This document shows positions 41,919 through 51,010 of a stretch of DNA of 64,000 bases, piece after piece. The DNA is from Streptomyces humidus (GTDB taxonomy: Bacteria; Actinomycetota; Actinomycetes; Streptomycetales; Streptomycetaceae). The position numbers and the translations under genes were made by a program. Within the stretch, counting starts at the first letter, position 1; every line of letters starts with the position of its first letter. The stretch lies in contig NZ_BMTL01000012.1 in assembly GCF_014649655.1 (NCBI RefSeq), forward strand, positions 1-64,000, written 5' to 3'. The notes beneath the pieces are model-generated. The model was not told the DNA's origin, did no database searches, and saw only the letters and a list, made by a program, of their open reading frames with translations.

Positions 41919-42506
41919 TCAGTCGCGGGGGAACTCGTCGGTCTTGAGGGTGAGACCGACCACCGTGCCGGTGAGGTCGACGTCGTAGCCGAAGTCGACC
42001 TTCGTCTCGGTGACGTACTCGCCGTTCTTGGGCTGTGTGTAGACGTGGCACCGGCGCTGGTAGGGATCGGCGATCAGGTAGACCGGAACCTCGGCGGTCG
42101 CGTAGGCGGTCATCTTGGGGCCGTAGTCGTTGGCGGCGGTGCCCTTGGAGATCACCTCGGCGACGAACTCGACGTCCTCGTGGCTCCAGCGGCCGTCCTG
42201 CGACTTGGCGGCGCTCTCGGCCATCACCGTCACGTCGGTCGCGAACCCGTTCAGGTGCCCCGGGTAGTCGATGCGCACGTCGGACTTCACGCGCTTGCGC
42301 GGATACTTGGTCCGCAGCTGCTCGTAGATGTCCGCGATGATCTCCCAGTGGGTGTCCCGCTGCGGCGACATGTAGACGGTCCCCTCGACGATCTCGACCT
42401 TGTATCCCTCGGGGACGGGCATCGTCTCGAGCCGCTCGAACATCTCGTCGAGCGTGATCGTGTTGTCGCTCTCGGCCATCGTGATCCTGTCTTCGAGGAC
42501 GGTCAT
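41919..42506 (-). CDS. Uma2 family (DUF820) putative nuclease
   Basis: A 195-residue protein with the PD-(D/E)xK-like Uma2 fold: VEIVEGTVYMSP, then ATDVTVMAESA (the usual PDV), VEFVAEVISKGTAANDYGPKMTAYA (E-x-x-S...D...K), and VPVYLIADPYQ. The usual first Pro-Asp is Thr-Asp here. Uma2 genes are numerous in Streptomyces and their role is unresolved. GGAGGAGC precedes the ATG at 42506 by about 8 bases. Confidence 0.82.
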   Translation of the reverse strand: MTVLEDRITMAESDNTITLDEMFERLETMPVPEGYKVEIVEGTVYMSPQRDTHWEIIADIYEQLRTKYPRKRVKSDVRIDYPGHLNGFATDVTVMAESAAKSQDGRWSHEDVEFVAEVISKGTAANDYGPKMTAYATAEVPVYLIADPYQRRCHVYTQPKNGEYVTETKVDFGYDVDLTGTVVGLTLKTDEFPRD

Positions 42507-42626
42507 CTTGGCGCTCCTCCCCGGCCGCACCCGCTCGTCGAGTGCCACCGCGCGGTACAACGATACGGACGGCGACGGGACACGGGGCAGCGCGCATATG
42601 TCAGAGGCAAGCGCGGTGGGCGGTCC

Positions 42627-43301
42627 TCAGCCGGCGTACTCCCCGCCCAGCTCCCATCCCTGGTGCATCGCCTCCGCGAAGGCCTCCGCCAGCCGGTGTT
42701 CGCCGCTCGCGTTGGGGTGGGTGCCGTCGTAGGTGTCGGTGTCGATGTCCCACGCCGGGGGGATCGAGGCCAGGAGGACGGGCGAGCTGCGTTCGTCCAG
42801 GTCGGCGGCCGCCTTCGCGAGCAGCTCGTTGAAGCGGGCGACCTGGGCGGCGAAGGGCTCGTCGTTCGCCGCCCTGATGTTGTGGATGACCGGGAGCCAC
42901 ACCATGGCGATCCGGGGGTTCGCCGCGCGGGCCTCGGCGACGAAGGCGCGCGCGTTCGCCGCCGTCTGCTCCGCGTTCGTGTAGAAGCCGAGGTCGATCA
43001 GGCCCAGGGAGACCAGCAGGACGTCCGCCCGCGTGGTGCGCACCGCCTCGCGGATCAGCGGGGTCATCTGCTGCCAGCCCTCGCCCCAGCCCGCCAGGTG
43101 GCCGCGGGGGAAGTCGGGGTCGGCGTAGGCGTACGACGTGGGAGCCTCGGCCGTCTTGTCGTAGAGCGTCTCGCGGGGGCCGACCAGGGTGAACGGGCCG
43201 CCGTACGTAGCGCACAGGTGGCGCCACAGGCGGTAGCGCCAGGTGTGCTCGCCCGAGCTGCCGATCGTCATCGAGTCGCCTACGGGCATGAACCTGAGCA
43301 T
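42627..43301 (-). CDS. SGNH/GDSL hydrolase
   Basis: A 224-residue esterase-like protein. Block I is MPVGDSMTIGSSGEHTWRYRLW (Ser in GDS) and block V is YDGTHPNASG (the Asp-x-x-His pair). The block III region, normally G-x-N-D, reads SLGLIDLGF, so the oxyanion Asn is replaced by Ile. There is no signal peptide, so it is likely cytoplasmic. It resembles cellulose-binding SGNH hydrolases of actinomycetes. The substrate is unknown. Confidence 0.82.
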   Translation of the reverse strand: MLRFMPVGDSMTIGSSGEHTWRYRLWRHLCATYGGPFTLVGPRETLYDKTAEAPTSYAYADPDFPRGHLAGWGEGWQQMTPLIREAVRTTRADVLLVSLGLIDLGFYTNAEQTAANARAFVAEARAANPRIAMVWLPVIHNIRAANDEPFAAQVARFNELLAKAAADLDERSSPVLLASIPPAWDIDTDTYDGTHPNASGEHRLAEAFAEAMHQGWELGGEYAG

Positions 43302-43402
43302 CCGCTCATGATGGGGGATCCGGAGCGGATCACCGTGGCCGGGAGCGTGTGAGACCGGCCACGGACCGCTGAACCGCCGTGCGGGATGGCAGGCTTGGGG
43401 GC

Positions 43403-44419
43403 ATGCGCCGACCTTTCGCCGTCCGAGCCGGAGCCCTGCTGGGCGGAGTCCTCTTCTCGGGGGCCTTCGCCCAGCTCACCGGACCCGCCGCGATCCCCGC
43501 GTCCGCGGCCGACGGCGACAAGGGGTTCACCATCGAGGACCCGCGCATCACCGAGTCCAGCGGCCTCGCCGCCTCGCGCCTGCACCCCGGCGTCTACTGG
43601 ACCCACAACGACTCCGACGACGGCCCCTACCTGTACGCCGTCGACAGCGCGACGGGGAAGACGGTCGCCCGGATCGCCCTCGCCGGGGTGGGGACCCCGC
43701 GCGACGTCGAGGCGATCTCCATCGGCCCGGGCAACGAGATCTGGGTCGGCGACATCGGCGACAACCTGGGCGGCACCTGGAAGTACGTGTGGATATACCG
43801 GCTGCCCGAGCCGAAGAAGCTCGTCGACCAGACCGTGAAGGCCACGCAGTACGTCGTGAAGTACTCCGACGGCCCCCGCGACGCCGAGTCGCTCCTGGTG
43901 CACCCCAGGACCGGGCGCGTCTACATCATCGACAAGAAGGAGGACGGCGGGCACCTCTACGAGGGCCCGGCGAAGCTCTCCGTCTCCGGGGCGAACGTCT
44001 TCCGGCCGATCGCCGCCGTCGACCTGTGGGCCACCGACGCCGCCTTCTCCCCGGACGGCTCCCGGATCGCCGTCCGCGGCTACTTCGGAGGCATCTCCTA
44101 CGCCTGGAACGGCGGGAAGATCGAACGGGAGGGCCGGCTCGACGTGCCGCTGCAACGGCAGGGCGAGTCCGTCAGCTACTCGGCCGACGGCACCAGGATC
44201 ATGTACGGCTCCGAGGGGGCCGGGAGTTCCGTGGCGGCCGAGGACGCGCCCGAGGGGGCCTCGTCCGGGTCCAAGTCACCTTCCGGGGGCGGGAGTTCCA
44301 GTGCCTCCGGTGACGACGGCGGGAGCGCGGCGACGGGTGGCGTCAAGGTCGGCGCGCTCGCCGTCGTCGCGGTGTGCGCCGTCTTCTTCGGTCTCCGCCG
44401 GCTGCGGCGGCGCGGCTGA
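43403..44419 (+). CDS. surface-anchored propeller-like protein
   Basis: A 338-residue exported protein. The signal peptide is about residues 1-36 (ALLGGVLFSGAFAQL ... ASAA). The body has repeated propeller-like segments (GVYWTHNDSDDGPYLYAVDSATGK, EIWVGDIGDNLGG, RVYIIDKKEDGGHLYEG, AAFSPDGSRIAVRG, SYSADGTRIMYGSEG). A Ser/Gly-rich stalk and a C-terminal hydrophobic helix (VGALAVVAVCAVFFGL) with RRLRRRG follow, so it is tail-anchored to the membrane from outside. The ATG at 43403 has GGGGG upstream. Function unknown. Confidence 0.75.
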   Translation: MRRPFAVRAGALLGGVLFSGAFAQLTGPAAIPASAADGDKGFTIEDPRITESSGLAASRLHPGVYWTHNDSDDGPYLYAVDSATGKTVARIALAGVGTPRDVEAISIGPGNEIWVGDIGDNLGGTWKYVWIYRLPEPKKLVDQTVKATQYVVKYSDGPRDAESLLVHPRTGRVYIIDKKEDGGHLYEGPAKLSVSGANVFRPIAAVDLWATDAAFSPDGSRIAVRGYFGGISYAWNGGKIEREGRLDVPLQRQGESVSYSADGTRIMYGSEGAGSSVAAEDAPEGASSGSKSPSGGGSSSASGDDGGSAATGGVKVGALAVVAVCAVFFGLRRLRRRG

Positions 44420-44471
44420 GCGGGACCGTCCGCGGGCGCCCCCCGCACGGGAGCCGCCGCTGCCGTACTCC

Positions 44472-44500
44472 TTGACGTGGCCATGGTAGGTCAGTTACCT
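44472..44500 (+). promoter_or_regulatory. possible cellulase promoter
   Basis: TTGACG (44472-44477) and TTACCT (44495-44500) are separated by 17 bp and lie 18 bp upstream of the CebR box. The -35 is good but the -10 is poor. Confidence 0.3.
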
Positions 44501-44517
44501 GGGGGGTACGCGGTGAG

Positions 44518-44531
44518 TGGGAGCGCTCCCA
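44518..44531. promoter_or_regulatory. CebR operator
   Basis: TGGGAGCGCTCCCA is a perfect 14-bp palindrome identical to the published CebR-binding consensus that controls cellulase and cello-oligosaccharide uptake genes in Streptomyces. It lies 38 bp before the cellulase start. Repression relieved by cellobiose/cellotriose is expected. Confidence 0.88.
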
Positions 44532-44569
44532 TTCGTTCCGGGGCCGCGTCTCCGAGAGGAAGCAGCGAG

Positions 44570-46117
44570 ATGTTCCGCAGCTTGCGAAGAGTGCTGTGCG
44601 CTGTCGCCGCCGCGCTCCTGATACCCCTGGGCGCCAGCGCGCAGGCGGCCCACGCGGCCGACGCGGCCCATGCGGCCGGCGCCGTCGCGGCCGGCGCCGG
44701 CGCCGGTTACTGGCACACCAGCGGCCGGCAGATCCTCGACGCCGCCGGGCAGCCGGTCCGGATCGCCGGGATCAACTGGTTCGGCTTCGAGACCTCCAAC
44801 CAAGTCGTGCACGGCCTCTGGTCCCGCGACTACAAGAGCATGATCGACCAGATGAAGTCGCTGGGCTACAACACGCTCCGCATCCCGTACAGCGACGACA
44901 TCTTCAAGTCCGGGGCCGTCCCCAACAGCATCGACTTCTCCAGCGGCAAGAACGCCGACCTCCAGGGTCTCAACTCCCTCCAGGTCCTGGACAAGCTCGT
45001 CGCGTACGCCGGCCAGGACGGTCTGAAGGTCATCCTCGACCGGCACCGCCCGGACTCGGGCGGGCAGTCGGCGCTCTGGTACACGGCCGCCGTCCCCGAG
45101 TCGACCTGGATCGCCAACCTCAAGGCGATCACCTCCCGTTACCTGGGGCAGGACGCCGTCGTCGGCATCGACCTCCACAACGAGCCGCACGATCCCGCCT
45201 GTTGGGGGTGCGGGGACACGGCGACGGACTGGCGGCTCGCCGCGCAGCGCGCCGGCAACGCGGTCCTGTCCGTCAACCCGAGCCTGCTGATCTTCGTCGA
45301 GGGCGTGCAGACCTTCAACGGCGTCTCCGGCTGGTGGGGCGGCAACCTGATGGGCGTCGGCCAGTACCCGGTGCAGCTGAGTGTGGCGAACCGGGTCGTG
45401 TACTCGGCCCACGACTACGCGACGAGCGTCGCCCAGCAGAGCTGGTTCAGCGACCCGTCGTTCCCCGCCAACATGCCGGGGATCTGGGACAAGTACTGGG
45501 GCTACATCTTCAAGCAGAACATCGCCCCCGTGTGGGTGGGCGAGTTCGGCACGACGCTGCAGTCCACGGTGGACCAGAAGTGGCTGGCGGCCCTGGTGAG
45601 CTACCTGCGGCCGACCTCGACGTACGGCGCGGACTCCTTCCACTGGACCTTCTGGTCCTGGAACCCCAACTCCGGTGACACCGGCGGGATCCTGAAGGAC
45701 GACTGGCAGTCCGTCGACACGGTGAAGGACGGGTACCTGGCGAGCGTCAAGGCGCCGGGCTTCCCGAGCGGCGGCGGTGGCGGCGGAGGCGGCGGCGGTG
45801 GTGGCGGCGGTGGCACGGCCGCCTGCTCCGCCACCTACACCGTCGGCAGCGACTGGGGCGGCGGCTTCAACGCCGAGGTGAAGGTGACCAACACCGGGAC
45901 GACCGCGCTCGGTTCGTGGAAGGTGAGCTGGACCTGGAGCGGCTCGCAGCAGATCACGAACATGTGGAACGCCTCGTACACCCAGAGCGGGGCCACCGTG
46001 ACCGCGGTGAACGCGGCCCACAACGGCACGGTCCCGGCCGGCGGTTCGACGACCTTCGGCCTCGGGGGCGCGCCCGGCGGCGGGGCGGCGCCCAGCGTGA
46101 GCTGCACGGCGACGTGA
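44570..46117 (+). CDS. secreted GH5 cellulase with CBM2
   Basis: A 515-residue endoglucanase. The signal peptide (residues 1-30) is followed by an Ala-rich stretch. The GH5 domain runs from about 48 to 395: acid/base Glu205 in DLHNEPHD and nucleophile Glu325 in WVGEFGT, with WFGFETSN near the start. A 16-residue polyglycine linker leads to a C-terminal cellulose-binding module family 2 (about 415-515; CSATYTVGSDWGGGFNAEV ... W(K/T)VSWTW ... C). AGAGGAAG precedes the ATG. The CebR box upstream makes it part of the cellulose regulon. Confidence 0.93.
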   Translation: MFRSLRRVLCAVAAALLIPLGASAQAAHAADAAHAAGAVAAGAGAGYWHTSGRQILDAAGQPVRIAGINWFGFETSNQVVHGLWSRDYKSMIDQMKSLGYNTLRIPYSDDIFKSGAVPNSIDFSSGKNADLQGLNSLQVLDKLVAYAGQDGLKVILDRHRPDSGGQSALWYTAAVPESTWIANLKAITSRYLGQDAVVGIDLHNEPHDPACWGCGDTATDWRLAAQRAGNAVLSVNPSLLIFVEGVQTFNGVSGWWGGNLMGVGQYPVQLSVANRVVYSAHDYATSVAQQSWFSDPSFPANMPGIWDKYWGYIFKQNIAPVWVGEFGTTLQSTVDQKWLAALVSYLRPTSTYGADSFHWTFWSWNPNSGDTGGILKDDWQSVDTVKDGYLASVKAPGFPSGGGGGGGGGGGGGGGTAACSATYTVGSDWGGGFNAEVKVTNTGTTALGSWKVSWTWSGSQQITNMWNASYTQSGATVTAVNAAHNGTVPAGGSTTFGLGGAPGGGAAPSVSCTAT

Positions 46118-46231
46118 GCCGGCCGGCGGCGTGCGCCGCGCGGCCGCGTGCGGTTCCCGCCCGGGTGCGGGGCACTCGTCGCGGGTGCGGGCGGGGCACG
46201 GCCGGTCGGGTGCGGGACACGGCTGCATGAG

Positions 46232-46262
46232 GAAGGGCGCCCGGTGTCGCCGGGCGCCCTTC
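46232..46262. terminator. hairpin terminator between cellulase and serC
   Basis: A perfect 13-bp stem GAAGGGCGCCCGG / CCGGGCGCCCTTC with a 5-base loop lies between two converging genes. To its right, 46260-46350 is a degenerate repeat of GTACTCGTCTTCG-like units. Confidence 0.85.
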
Positions 46263-46365
46263 GTCTTCGTGCCGGTACTCGTCTTCGTAGTCGTACTCGC
46301 ACTCGTGATCGCGCTCTCGTCCGCACCCGTGCGAGTGCCCGTTCCGGTACCCGTACGGGAGGCGG

Positions 46366-47484
46366 CTACAGGTTCTCGATCACGTAGTCGACGCACTTCG
46401 TGAGCGCCTCGACGTCCGCCGGGTCGATCGCCGGGAACATCGCGACGCGCAGCTGGTTGCGGCCGAGCTTGCGGTAGGGCTCGGTGTCGACGACGCCGTT
46501 GGCGCGAAGCACCTTGGCGACGGCGGCCGCGTCCACGTCGTCGGTGAAGTCGATCGTGCCGATGACCTGGGAGCGCTTGGCCGGGTCGGCGACGAACGGG
46601 TTCGCGTACTTGACGTCCTCGGCCCAGCCGTAGAGCGTGCGCGCGGAGGTGGCGGTGCGGCGCACCGACCAGTCCAGACCGCCCTGGCCGTTGATCCACT
46701 CGAGCTGCTGGTCGAGCAGGAAGAGGGTGGCGAGGGCCGGGGTGTTGTACGTCTGGTTCTTGCGGGAGTTGTCGATCGCCGTCGGCAGGCTGAAGAACTC
46801 CGGGACGTGCCGGCCGGACGCGTGGATCCGCTCGGCGCGCTCGATCGCGGCCGGGGAGAACACGCCGATCCACAGACCGCCGTCGGAGGCGAAGGACTTC
46901 TGCGGGGCGAAGTAGTAGACGTCGGTCTCGGCGATGTCCACCGGGAGGCCGCCGGCGCCGGAGGTCGCGTCGACCAGGACCAGCGCGCCCTCGTCGGCGC
47001 CCTGGACCCGCTTGATCGGGGCGGCTACGCCGGTGGAGGTCTCGTTGTGGGTGAACGCGTAGACGTCGACGCCCGCCTCGGCCGCCGGCTCGGGGTGCGT
47101 GCCGGGGTCGGAGGAGATCACGGTGGGCTCGGCCAGCCAGGGGGCGAGCTTGGCGGCCTTGGCGAACTTGGAGCTGAACTCGCCGAACGTGAGGTGCTGC
47201 GACCTGTTCTCGATCAGACCGTGGGTCGCGATGTCCCAGAACGCGGTGGAGCCGCCGTTGCCGAGGACGACCTCGTAGCCCTCGGGGAGGGAGAACAGCT
47301 CGGAGATGCCCTCGCGCACCTTGCCGACCAGGTTCTTCACCGGGGCCTGGCGGTGGGAGGTGCCGAGCAGGGACGTGCCGGTGGCGGCCAGGGCGTCCAG
47401 CGCCTCCACCCGCACCTTGGAGGGGCCAGCGCCGAATCGACCGTCGGCGGGCTTGATGTCAGCAGGAATCCGGATCTCAGCCAC
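46366..47484 (-). CDS. serC: phosphoserine aminotransferase
   Basis: A 372-residue PLP-dependent class V aminotransferase of the actinobacterial SerC type; it makes O-phosphoserine in serine synthesis. Seen are KPADGRFGAGPSKVR at the start, LLGTSHRQAPVKNLVG, LGNGGSTAFWD, FTHNETSTGV, DATSGAGGLP, and the Schiff-base lysine in YYFAPQKSFASDGG. The GTG at 47484 (MAEIRIPADIKP) starts the conserved region, without a strong ribosome-binding site. It diverges from the oxidoreductase at 47701. Confidence 0.94.
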   Translation of the reverse strand: MAEIRIPADIKPADGRFGAGPSKVRVEALDALAATGTSLLGTSHRQAPVKNLVGKVREGISELFSLPEGYEVVLGNGGSTAFWDIATHGLIENRSQHLTFGEFSSKFAKAAKLAPWLAEPTVISSDPGTHPEPAAEAGVDVYAFTHNETSTGVAAPIKRVQGADEGALVLVDATSGAGGLPVDIAETDVYYFAPQKSFASDGGLWIGVFSPAAIERAERIHASGRHVPEFFSLPTAIDNSRKNQTYNTPALATLFLLDQQLEWINGQGGLDWSVRRTATSARTLYGWAEDVKYANPFVADPAKRSQVIGTIDFTDDVDAAAVAKVLRANGVVDTEPYRKLGRNQLRVAMFPAIDPADVEALTKCVDYVIENL

Positions 47485-47700
47485 GGAAGCGAGGTTAGCC
47501 GGTGGGGGAAACACGGGCGAAACCTCGTCCGTCCGGTGAGACGGGTTCGTGTCGCCGTCCGGGGCGGGGGCCTGGGGGGTTGTGGGTGCGGTCGGGTGGT
47601 GTGGGGGGTGGGGTCTCGGGGGTCGTGGGTGCGGCCGGGGGTGGCCGGGGTGGGGGGCCGGCGGGCTGTGGGCGCGGTCGCGTGCTGGTTTGCTGAAGCC
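47485..47700. other. divergent spacer with G-quadruplex-prone tract
   Basis: This 216-bp region is extremely G-rich on the + strand from about 47561 to 47673, with many runs of three to six G. The first 26 bp (47561-47586) alone have four runs. GAAG lies before the rightward ATG. Confidence 0.6.
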
Positions 47701-50700
47701 ATGACGGATCTCGAGGCCGCTCTGCGCAAGGTCGTCCGGGGCGAGGTCGCGTTCGACGCGACCTCCCGCGCGCTCACCACGATGGACGCGTCCAACTACC
47801 GCCGGGTCCCGCTCGGGGTCGTCGCCCCGCGCGACGAGGACGACGTGACGGCCGTGCTGGAGGTGTGCCGCGAGCACGGGACGCCGGTGGTCGCGCGGGG
47901 CGGCGGGACGTCGGTCGCCGGACAGGCCACGGGGATCGGGGTGGTGCTGGACTTCACCCGGCACATGAACCGGCTGGTCTCGCTCGACCCGGACACGCGG
48001 ACCGCGGTCGTGCAGCCGGGGCTGGTGCTCGACCGGCTCCAGGAGGCGGCCGCCCCGCACGGGCTGCGCTTCGGACCCGACCCCTCCACCCACAGCCGGT
48101 GCACGCTCGGCGGGATGATCGGCAACAACTCCTGCGGCTCCCACTCGGTGGCCTGGGGCACGACCGCGGACAGCGTGCGCGAGCTGCGGGTCGTCACCGC
48201 GCGCGGGCGGCTGCTGCGGCCGGGGCAGGGCTGGGCGGGGGCGCCGGACGGGCTGCGCGCCCTGGTGGACGGACAGCTCGCCCTGCTGCGGACCGGTTGG
48301 CCCGAGCTGCCCCGCCGTATCTCGGGGTACGCGCTGGACGCGCTGCTGCCGGAGAACGGCGCGGACGTCGCCCGCTCCTTCTGCGGCGGCGAAGGCACCC
48401 TGGGCGTGCTGACGGAGGCCGTCGTACGGCTCGTCGAGGCGCCACGCGCGCGTGCGCTCGCGGTGCTCGGCTACGCGGACGAGGGCGCCGCCGCCGACGC
48501 GGCGGCCGGGCTGCTGCCGTTCGGGCCGCTCACCGTGGAGGGCATGGCGGCCGACCTGGTGCCGCCGGGGACGGCCGGGCTGCCGCGCGGCGGCGCCTGG
48601 CTGTTCGTCGAGACGGGCGGCGCGTCGCCGGACGAGGCACGCGCGCGTGCGCGGACGATCGTGCGCGCGGCGGACGTCGTGGACGCCCGGGTGGTGACGG
48701 ACCCGGCGGCGCAGCGGATGCTGTGGGGGATCCGGGAGGACGCGAGCGGCACGGCGACCCGGATCCCGGGGGACCTCTCCCAGCCCCCCGGGGATATCTC
48801 CCAGCCCTCCGGGGGCCGCTCGCGGCTGCCCGGGGGTCCTTCGCCGCTGTCCGGGGTCGCGGGGGCTTCCGAGGCCTGGCCCGGCTGGGAGGACTGCGCG
48901 GTGCCGCCGGCCCGGCTCGGCGCGTACCTGCGCGACTTCCGGGGGCTGCTCGCGCAGCACGGTCTGCGCGGCGCCCCCTACGGGCACTTCGGGGACGGCT
49001 GCATCCACGTCCGCATCGACTTCGACCTGCTGACGCCGGCCGGCATCGGCCGCTTCCGCCGCTTCTCCGAGGAGGTGGCCGATCTGGTCGTGGCGCACGG
49101 CGGCTCGCTCTCCGGCGAACACGGAGACGGGCAGGCCAGGGCCGAGCTGCTGCCGCGGATGTACGGGCCGGACATGGTCGCGCTGTTCGAACGGGCGAAG
49201 GACGTCTGGGACCCGGACGGCCTGCTCAACCCGGGGATGCTGGTGCGGCCCGCGCCCCTCGACTCCGGCCTGCGCTTCTCCGTCCTCCCACGCGAGCCGG
49301 TGGACGTGGTCTTCGGGTACCCGTCCGACGGGGGCGACTTCTCGGCGGCCGTGCGGCGGTGCGTGGGAGTCGCCAAGTGCCGTACGACGACGGCGTCCGG
49401 GGCGGGGGTGATGTGCCCGTCGTTCCGTGTCACGGGCCGGGAGGAGCACTCCACGCGCGGGCGGGCCCGTCTGCTGCACGAGATGCTGGCCGGTGAGCTG
49501 GTGACCGACGGCTGGCGCTCCACGGAGGTCCGCGACGCCCTGGACCTGTGCCTGTCCTGCAAGGGCTGCCGCTCCGACTGCCCGGTCGAGGTCGACATGG
49601 CCACCTACAAGGCGGAGTTCCTGCACCACCACTACCAGGGGCGACGGCGTCCCGCCGCGCACTACAGCATGGGCCGGCTGCCGGTGTGGCTGCGCTGGGC
49701 GAGCCGGTTGCGGGCGGCCGCCGTCGTCAACGCGCTCGCCGCGGTCGGCCCGTTGGCGGGCGTCGTCAAGCGGCTGGGCGGGATCGCGGCGGAACGCGAC
49801 CTCCCGCGACTGGCCCGGCAGACGTTCACCGATTGGTGGCGCACCCGTGACGCGGCCCTCCGGCTCCCCGCCGACCCTGCGGCCGGGCTTCCCGCCGACC
49901 CTGCGGTCGGGCTCGCCTCCGAAGCGGCGGCCGGGCCCGCCTCCGACTCCGCCGCCCGGTCCGCCTCCGGGGGCGCGGCGGGCGGTGAGCTGGTGGTGCT
50001 GTGGCCCGACACCTTCACCGAGCACCTCTCGCCGTTCGTGGGCCGGGCGGCCGTCCGGGTGCTGGAGGCGGCGGGACTGCGGGTGACGCTGCCGCCGACC
50101 CTGCGGACGCGGGGCCGTCCGGTGGGCGACGGCCGGTCGCGGAGCGCGGTCGCGCTGCTCACGGCGCGCCGGGGGCGGGTCTGCTGCGGGCTGACGTACG
50201 TCTCCACCGGCCAGCTCGACCACGCGCGCGGGGTGCTGCGCCGCACACTCGACCTGATGGAGCCGGTGCTGGAGACGGCCGCCCCGGTCGTCGTCCTGGA
50301 GCCGAGCTGTGCGGCGGCCCTGCGCACCGACCTGCCGGAGCTGCTGCACGACGACCCGCGCGCGGGTCGTCTCGCCGCCCGCGTCCTCACCTTCGCGGAG
50401 GCCCTGGAGCGGTACGCCCCCGCCTGGATGCCGCCCCGGCTGGACCGTCCGGTGGTCGGCCAGACCCACTGTCACCAGCACGCGGTGCTGGGCGACGCGG
50501 CCGAGCGGCGGCTGCGCGAGGCCGCGGGACTCACCGGTGAACTGAGCGGCGGGTGCTGCGGCCTGGCCGGTGACTTCGGCTTCGGGAGAGGCCGCTTCCA
50601 GGTGTCGGCGGCCTGCGCGGAGGAGCAGCTCCTGCCGGCCGTGCGGGACGCCCCGCAGGGTGCTGTGGTCCTGGCGGACGGATTCTCCTGCCGCACGCAG

Positions 50701-50853
50701 CTGGAACAGCTGGCGGGGGTGCGGGGGAGCCACCTCGCGGAGGTGCTGGCGGCGGGTCTGGAGGCAGGGCCGGCGGCGGGTCCGGCGGACGACCCGGCGG
50801 ACGACCCGTCGGGCGACCCGTCGGGGGACTCGGCGGACCGGGCGCGGACCTGA
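47701..50853 (+). CDS. FAD/Fe-S oxidoreductase, GlcD-GlcF-type fusion (D-2-hydroxyacid dehydrogenase)
   Basis: A 1050-residue flavoprotein. The N-terminal FAD_binding_4 domain has VVARGGGTSVAGQATG and GGMIGNNSCGSHSVAWG; the FAD-oxidase C domain ends at GSLSGEHGDGQARAEL (the H-G-D-G motif). A ferredoxin-type domain follows, with CVGVAKCRTTTASGAGVMCPSF and CLSCKGCRSDCPVEVDMATYK. Two CCG-type modules (VCCGLTYVSTGQ, GGCCGLAGDFGF) end the protein. D-lactate or D-2-hydroxyglutarate oxidation to the quinone pool is likely; the substrate is not certain. Two low-complexity inserts, around residues 355-385 and 720-760, are unusual. Confidence 0.87.
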   Translation: MTDLEAALRKVVRGEVAFDATSRALTTMDASNYRRVPLGVVAPRDEDDVTAVLEVCREHGTPVVARGGGTSVAGQATGIGVVLDFTRHMNRLVSLDPDTRTAVVQPGLVLDRLQEAAAPHGLRFGPDPSTHSRCTLGGMIGNNSCGSHSVAWGTTADSVRELRVVTARGRLLRPGQGWAGAPDGLRALVDGQLALLRTGWPELPRRISGYALDALLPENGADVARSFCGGEGTLGVLTEAVVRLVEAPRARALAVLGYADEGAAADAAAGLLPFGPLTVEGMAADLVPPGTAGLPRGGAWLFVETGGASPDEARARARTIVRAADVVDARVVTDPAAQRMLWGIREDASGTATRIPGDLSQPPGDISQPSGGRSRLPGGPSPLSGVAGASEAWPGWEDCAVPPARLGAYLRDFRGLLAQHGLRGAPYGHFGDGCIHVRIDFDLLTPAGIGRFRRFSEEVADLVVAHGGSLSGEHGDGQARAELLPRMYGPDMVALFERAKDVWDPDGLLNPGMLVRPAPLDSGLRFSVLPREPVDVVFGYPSDGGDFSAAVRRCVGVAKCRTTTASGAGVMCPSFRVTGREEHSTRGRARLLHEMLAGELVTDGWRSTEVRDALDLCLSCKGCRSDCPVEVDMATYKAEFLHHHYQGRRRPAAHYSMGRLPVWLRWASRLRAAAVVNALAAVGPLAGVVKRLGGIAAERDLPRLARQTFTDWWRTRDAALRLPADPAAGLPADPAVGLASEAAAGPASDSAARSASGGAAGGELVVLWPDTFTEHLSPFVGRAAVRVLEAAGLRVTLPPTLRTRGRPVGDGRSRSAVALLTARRGRVCCGLTYVSTGQLDHARGVLRRTLDLMEPVLETAAPVVVLEPSCAAALRTDLPELLHDDPRAGRLAARVLTFAEALERYAPAWMPPRLDRPVVGQTHCHQHAVLGDAAERRLREAAGLTGELSGGCCGLAGDFGFGRGRFQVSAACAEEQLLPAVRDAPQGAVVLADGFSCRTQLEQLAGVRGSHLAEVLAAGLEAGPAAGPADDPADDPSGDPSGDSADRART

Positions 50854-51010
50854 CATCCGCACGGGCAGCGGGACGCGTACCTGCCCGCCCCCGACGTCTC
50901 ACAGCCCGAGACAGTGGCATAACGGGTTCACACACCTGACCTGGTCCACTACCCTGGACTCGACAGTGCAGCGTGATGTACGCACCCCGCGCCGAGCCCC
51001 AGGACCGCCC

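Noticed and set aside
46366..50862. Open frame of about 1,500 codons on the minus strand that would fuse serC with sequence antisense to the FAD oxidoreductase
   Set aside because: Only the part after 47484 is SerC; the rest is arginine/proline-rich antisense to a gene with strong flavin and Fe-S motifs.
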